From positions 1-23,325 of the IMG/VR virus record IMGVR_UViG_3300023301_000106: 23,325 bases of DNA. One strand, written 5' to 3'. The stretch comes from a virus. Below, piece after piece: positions 20,735-23,325 of the stretch. The first letter of the stretch is position 1. Each line of letters opens with the position of its first letter. A program made the position numbers and the translations under genes. A model generated the notes under the pieces. The model was not told where the DNA came from. It did not search any database and saw only the letters and a list, made by a program, of their open reading frames with translations.

Positions 20735-21418
20735 ATGAGTTGGTTAGAAAGACCCGAAAAAAAGAGTAGCAATCCTGCTGCCAAATTCCTTGAATGGAAA
20801 TCAAATGACAAATGCTTCTCGTACTACGACAAGGAGAAAAAAGAAAACGTCAAAGTGCCACTTCCTTTAAAATTCGTTATACTTGAACATTACCATACTG
20901 TTAAAGGTTGGAATGACGCAAGCGAAAGCGGAATTTATGCAAATGAAGTACTTTATACAGGTTCTGAACAATTAGAAGTCAAATCGTTTAAAGGCGGTGA
21001 AATAGCAAAAGGACTTTACAAAGACATAAGGTCTAAAATTATTGATGCTGGTGGTAAATATCACAGATCAATTTATGCAGTAACCAATGACCTAGAAATT
21101 ATTAACATCGCCATAAAAGGTGCTGCAGTTTCTGAATACTCTAAATTCATTGAGGTTAATGGCGATAATTTTTTTACTCAAAATTGGGTAGAAGTTTCAA
21201 GCGTTGTTGATGGAAAGAAAGGGAGTATCAAATATAGCTCCCCTGTATTTAAAAAGTCAACTGAAATAAAAGACTCTTCAAAGTTAAGACCATTTGCAGA
21301 AACTTTACAAGCATATATGAATGAGTATATGCCTAAGGCGTCAGGTGAACGTTTAGGGTCGGTGGTTGATAAATATGAAGCCGATAAAGAAATGGACGAA
21401 GGAGATTTAGAATTTTAA
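20735..21418 (+). CDS. SSB-like DNA-binding protein with acidic C-terminal tail
   Basis: This is a 227-aa protein. It starts with an N-terminal basic stretch (residues 1-30, LERPEKKSSNPAAKFLEWKSNDK), then a beta-rich core with many aromatics (FSYYDKEKKENVKVPLPLKF, ILEHYHTVKGWN, IYANEVLY, KYHRSIYAVTND, NFFTQNWVEV). The C-terminus ends in an acidic stretch with a final Phe (EADKEMDEGDLEF). That tip is the form seen in SSB and T7 gp2.5 proteins and recruits replication partners. It is the first gene of a well-terminated early unit. No enzyme motif is visible. The SSB role is inferred from the tail and context; a recombination mediator is an alternative. Confidence 0.5.
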   Translation: MSWLERPEKKSSNPAAKFLEWKSNDKCFSYYDKEKKENVKVPLPLKFVILEHYHTVKGWNDASESGIYANEVLYTGSEQLEVKSFKGGEIAKGLYKDIRSKIIDAGGKYHRSIYAVTNDLEIINIAIKGAAVSEYSKFIEVNGDNFFTQNWVEVSSVVDGKKGSIKYSSPVFKKSTEIKDSSKLRPFAETLQAYMNEYMPKASGERLGSVVDKYEADKEMDEGDLEF

Positions 21419-21438
21419 TTAAAAATTAAAAATTAACC

Positions 21439-21469
21439 AAGGCGCATAATTAATTTTATGCGCCTTTTT
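21439..21469 (+). terminator. strong intrinsic terminator
   Basis: AAGGCGCATAA (21439-21449) and TTATGCGCCTT (21456-21466) form a perfect 11-bp stem with a TTAATT loop, followed by a T-run (five Ts including the two in the stem). It lies 20 nt after the SSB-like gene and 18 nt before the next ATG. It should end or strongly reduce transcription, setting a high ratio of SSB-like protein to the next gene. The stem is self-complementary, so it can also act on the minus strand. Confidence 0.85.
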
Positions 21470-21483
21470 AAAAATCAAAAATT

Positions 21484-21921
21484 ATGAGCAAAGATTTATT
21501 TTACTTAATGCGTGAACAAGAGATTGCTACATCAAATTTTTTACCGACAAAAAAAGAGATAACAAAGACGTCTAAAGAGTTTGCGGAAAAACTTATTGAA
21601 GACGGAAACCACAACCCACAGGAGTTATTTGCGCAAGCTTTAAGGCTATCGGAATCTTTGAGTATCATAACCGATGCTTTGAAAAAATCACTACCAGAAG
21701 AAAACTTTGAAGCGTTCGGATTAAAAGGAACTTATAGAAGCGGTGGGGATGCTATAAATTATAAAGAAGACCCTATTTACTGCGCGTTAAAAGAAGATTT
21801 AGACAATCGTACCGAATTGCTTAAAACAGCTCAGAAACAGGATCTAATTGATGCTAGTGGTAATGATGTACCAAAAGTTTCAACTACTCCCCGTAAATCA
21901 AGTTTGGCAATATCTTTTTAG
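21484..21921 (+). CDS. unknown 145-aa early protein
   Basis: This helical, acidic protein has a central stretch PQELFAQALRLSESLSIITDALKKSLPEENFEAFG, then TYRSGGDAINYKEDPIYCALKEDLDNRTELLKTAQKQD. Its C-terminus is conspicuous (VPKVSTTPRKSSLAISF), basic and with alternating polarity. Proteins of about this size and end occur next to SSB-type or recombination genes in Bacteroidota phages, but I cannot name a family. It lies between two terminators, so it either needs its own promoter or depends on read-through from the SSB-like gene. Confidence 0.62.
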   Translation: MSKDLFYLMREQEIATSNFLPTKKEITKTSKEFAEKLIEDGNHNPQELFAQALRLSESLSIITDALKKSLPEENFEAFGLKGTYRSGGDAINYKEDPIYCALKEDLDNRTELLKTAQKQDLIDASGNDVPKVSTTPRKSSLAISF

Positions 21922-21941
21922 CCTTAATTAATAGCAATTTT

Positions 21942-21976
21942 AAAAACCGTTTACATTTATGTAGGCGGGTTTTTTA
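21942..21976 (+). terminator. intrinsic terminator after the 145-aa gene
   Basis: A stem pairs ACCGTTTACA-like sequence (about 21945-21955) with TGTAGGCGGGT (about 21960-21970) through several G-U pairs, with a TTTA loop, flanked by an A-run before and a GTTTTTTATT tract after. The form A-run, stem, T-run is typical of an intrinsic terminator working in both directions. Confidence 0.7.
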
Positions 21977-21981
21977 TTAAA

Positions 21982-22137
21982 AGACACATTATAGGTAAAG
22001 ACACATTATCGTAATCCTATATACCCCCTACAAAATAGAAATGAATTTCAATATAGGGGGCAGCAAAATACTATTTTAATGTGTCTAATGCGGAATACCT
22101 TTGTATTCATTGACTTTAATGTGTCTTTAAAGTGTCT
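21982..22137. repeat. five TAAWGTGTCT sites around a central hairpin (candidate origin or operator)
   Basis: AGACACATTA occurs at 21982-21991 and 21999-22008, and its exact reverse complement TAATGTGTCT at 22077-22086 and 22117-22126; a variant TAAAGTGTCT lies at 22128-22137. Between the inner copies lies an imperfect hairpin: CCCCCTA (22024-22030) with TAGGGGG (22054-22060), and GAAAT (22038-22042) with ATTTC (22045-22049). The inner sites and hairpin share nearly one dyad axis near 22042. Two right-hand sites are followed by GGAATA at 22092 and 22145. The region is noncoding and just before the HTH and primase genes. Confidence 0.7.
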
Positions 22138-22180
22138 TCAAAGTGGAATAACTGTCTTTTAATAATTTAATGTAATTTTG

Positions 22181-22211
22181 TTTGTTATGTTAATATAAAA
22201 GACTATCTTTA
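22181..22211 (+). promoter_or_regulatory. promoter for the HTH-primase genes
   Basis: TTTG at 22181-22184 is followed by exactly 19 nt and TATCTTTA at 22204-22211, one base from the Bacteroidota -7 form TAnnTTTG. It lies 18 nt before the ATG at 22229 and just downstream of the TAAWGTGTCT sites, so a protein bound there could regulate it. Confidence 0.55.
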
Positions 22212-22228
22212 CTTTTTAAACGAACACT

Positions 22229-22387
22229 ATGACACACTTTAAAAATAAAATAAAGGATAAGGGCTTAAAGATTATTTGGCTTGCCGATAAATGTGATATA
22301 AGCCAACCTTTAATGTCTATGTATCTTAATGGGGATAGACCTATGCCTTTTAAAGTTGAAGACAAATTAAAGGAATTACTTAATTAA
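22229..22387 (+). CDS. small 52-aa helix-turn-helix protein
   Basis: This short ORF encodes a Cro-like HTH protein: THFKNKIKDKGLKIIWLADK, then CDISQPLMSMYLNGDRPMP, then FKVEDKLKELLN. Residues ~13-40 have the XRE pattern (LADKCDISQPLMSMYLNG), in which the turn and second helix are clear. It has no other domain. It is encoded immediately beside the repeated TAAWGTGTCT sites and its promoter, so binding these sites to control its own operon or replication is plausible. Its 5' end (ACACTTTAAA) itself resembles a repeat copy. It precedes the primase by 44 nt. Confidence 0.68.
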   Translation: MTHFKNKIKDKGLKIIWLADKCDISQPLMSMYLNGDRPMPFKVEDKLKELLN

Positions 22388-22431
22388 TTAGGTTTTTTTT
22401 ATAATAATTGCTATAAAAATATAACAAATAT

Positions 22432-23325
22432 ATGAATATCACAGTATTTAAAGATTTATTTAAAAGCACGGACGTGCCTTTTATAGTCCCTATTGATAAG
22501 GTTATTAGGAGAATAAAAGAGGGCTCTTCTAAAGAACTGATAGATCGTATTAGAAGTTCTAAAAACAAAGAAGAAAAGGATATTTTAAAAAGAAAACTTC
22601 CTGCTATCTTATTTGCTGGGGAGTTTTCAGAACGCAACAAAGATGGATGCACCTCACATTCTGGCTTTATGATTACTGACTTTGATAAATTTCCTAACGA
22701 ATCAGAATACAATATATCGTTTGAATTATTGAAAAACAATAAACACGTTTATTTGATTTTTAGAAGCCCTAGCGGTAATGGATTTAAGGCATTAATAAAG
22801 ATACCTAGATCAGATAAATTTGAGCATACAAAATACTTTAAATCGTTTACAAAGGAGTTTAAATACCAGTATTTTGATATTTCAAATTCAGATATTTCAA
22901 GAGTTTGTTTTGAATCTTATGATCCAGATATTTATGTAAACAAAAACGCTATTGATTTTTCACCTAAACTTATAGATGATGGTTTTGAGTCTAAAGAATA
23001 CTTCTCTTATACACCTTTAATAGATGAAGATAAGATTATTGATAGAATCATGCTATGGGACTGGAAGAAATCCTTTGTAGAGGGTGAAAGGAATAATTTG
23101 ATATTTGATATTTCTGGGGCGTTTTGCGAGTTCGGTATCTCTGAAAGTACAGCGATAGGTTATATTATAAACAACGTTGTTATAGGAGAGTTTTCAGAAG
23201 ATGAAGCAAAGAAGACAATTAAGAACGTTTACCGTAAAAGACAATTTGGAAGCCGAGTATTTGAAGATTACGAAAGAAAAAAGAAGCTACAAAAAGATGT
23301 AATTAAAAAAGATAAGGAGGAAATA
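22432..23325 (+). CDS. VirE-N / BT4734-type primase, 5' part
   Basis: The frame is open from the ATG at 22432 to the window end (298 codons) with no stop, so the gene is incomplete. The N-terminal ~170 residues match the BT4734-like/VirE-N domain of Bacteroidota: a helix KVIRRIKEGSSKELIDRIR, the core LPAILFAGEFSERNKDGCTS, then HSGFMITDFDKFP with acidic residues of the likely catalytic site, and later YLIFRSPSGNGFKALIKIP and DISRVCFESYDPDIYVN. Residues ~225-285 look like the helical PriCT-type linker (KSFVEGERNNLIFDISGAFCEFGI). A helicase domain is expected downstream. This is the first replication gene seen. Confidence 0.8.
   Translation, partial: MNITVFKDLFKSTDVPFIVPIDKVIRRIKEGSSKELIDRIRSSKNKEEKDILKRKLPAILFAGEFSERNKDGCTSHSGFMITDFDKFPNESEYNISFELLKNNKHVYLIFRSPSGNGFKALIKIPRSDKFEHTKYFKSFTKEFKYQYFDISNSDISRVCFESYDPDIYVNKNAIDFSPKLIDDGFESKEYFSYTPLIDEDKIIDRIMLWDWKKSFVEGERNNLIFDISGAFCEFGISESTAIGYIINNVVIGEFSEDEAKKTIKNVYRKRQFGSRVFEDYERKKKLQKDVIKKDKEEI

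Larger units (their letters stand above)
21922..22228 (+). other. 307-bp noncoding region with terminator, repeats and promoter
   Basis: This region has no ORF. In order it holds the terminator at 21942-21976, the TAAWGTGTCT repeats around the CCCCCTA/TAGGGGG hairpin at 21982-22137, and the promoter at 22181-22211. It separates the early unit that ends at 21921 from the HTH-primase genes. Confidence 0.75.

Noticed and set aside
22380-22739. 119-aa minus-strand ORF
   Set aside because: Antisense shadow of the VirE-N primase start and HTH gene; composition is that of complementary Lys/Glu-rich coding sequence.
1-23325. CRISPR array, tRNA, rRNA, insertion sequence, integrase, retron or diversity-generating element
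   Set aside because: I saw no regularly spaced direct repeats, no tRNA-like cloverleaf, and no transposase, integrase or reverse transcriptase motif. This was by eye, and a tRNA scan would be decisive.

Overview
The window is an AT-rich (roughly one third G+C by eye) segment of a tailed phage or prophage from a member of the Bacteroidota, most likely a Flavobacteriia host. Reasons: genes start in an A/T-rich context without a Shine-Dalgarno sequence; two promoter-like sites match the Bacteroidota form (TTTG about 19-21 nt from TAnnTTTG); the capsid, tail, lysis and VirE-type primase genes are of Bacteroidota phage type; and the tail cluster carries a pectate-lyase-like protein and an adhesin-like protein of the kind seen in that phylum. 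The long tape measure gene and the absence of a contractile sheath gene indicate siphovirus morphology. No integrase, terminase or portal lies in the window, so prophage versus free phage cannot be decided. The divergent repressor-like gene suggests a temperate lifestyle.

Layout, + strand 44-17624: one tightly packed late operon with many ATGA or TAATG stop/start overlaps. It runs: major capsid protein; small basic protein; head-tail connector; head-tail adaptor; a small frameshifted gene; HK97 gp10-like protein; tail-terminator-like protein; tail tube protein; tail assembly chaperone with a programmed -1 frameshift; tape measure protein; tail-tip protein; a second tail-tube-like protein; fibre and receptor-binding genes (including a BspA-like/FN3 protein, a PL1-like polysaccharide lyase spike, a collagen-repeat protein and a fibre with a spike-type domain); then a lysis region with small membrane proteins and an M15 peptidase endolysin.

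Minus strand 17720-19714: an accessory and control block. It holds an orphan DNA methyltransferase, three unknown small genes separated by unusually structured inverted repeats (one with attC-like geometry), and a small XRE-type repressor. The repressor faces the early genes across an AT-rich divergent promoter/operator region.

+ strand 19829-23325: early genes. These are three to four short unknown ORFs, a structured leader, an SSB-like protein with an acidic tail, a strong terminator, an unknown 145-aa protein and a second terminator. A 250-bp noncoding region follows with repeated and inverted TAAWGTGTCT sites around a central hairpin, which is a candidate origin or multi-site operator. 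It is followed by a 52-aa HTH protein and the start of a VirE-N/BT4734-type primase gene that runs off the window.

The most interesting signals are the symmetric repeat region at 21980-22211, the frameshifted small gene at 2314-2509, the -1 frameshift site at 4158-4166, the duplicated tail-tube domain at 8825-9316, the PL1-like spike, and the cassette-like minus-strand block.
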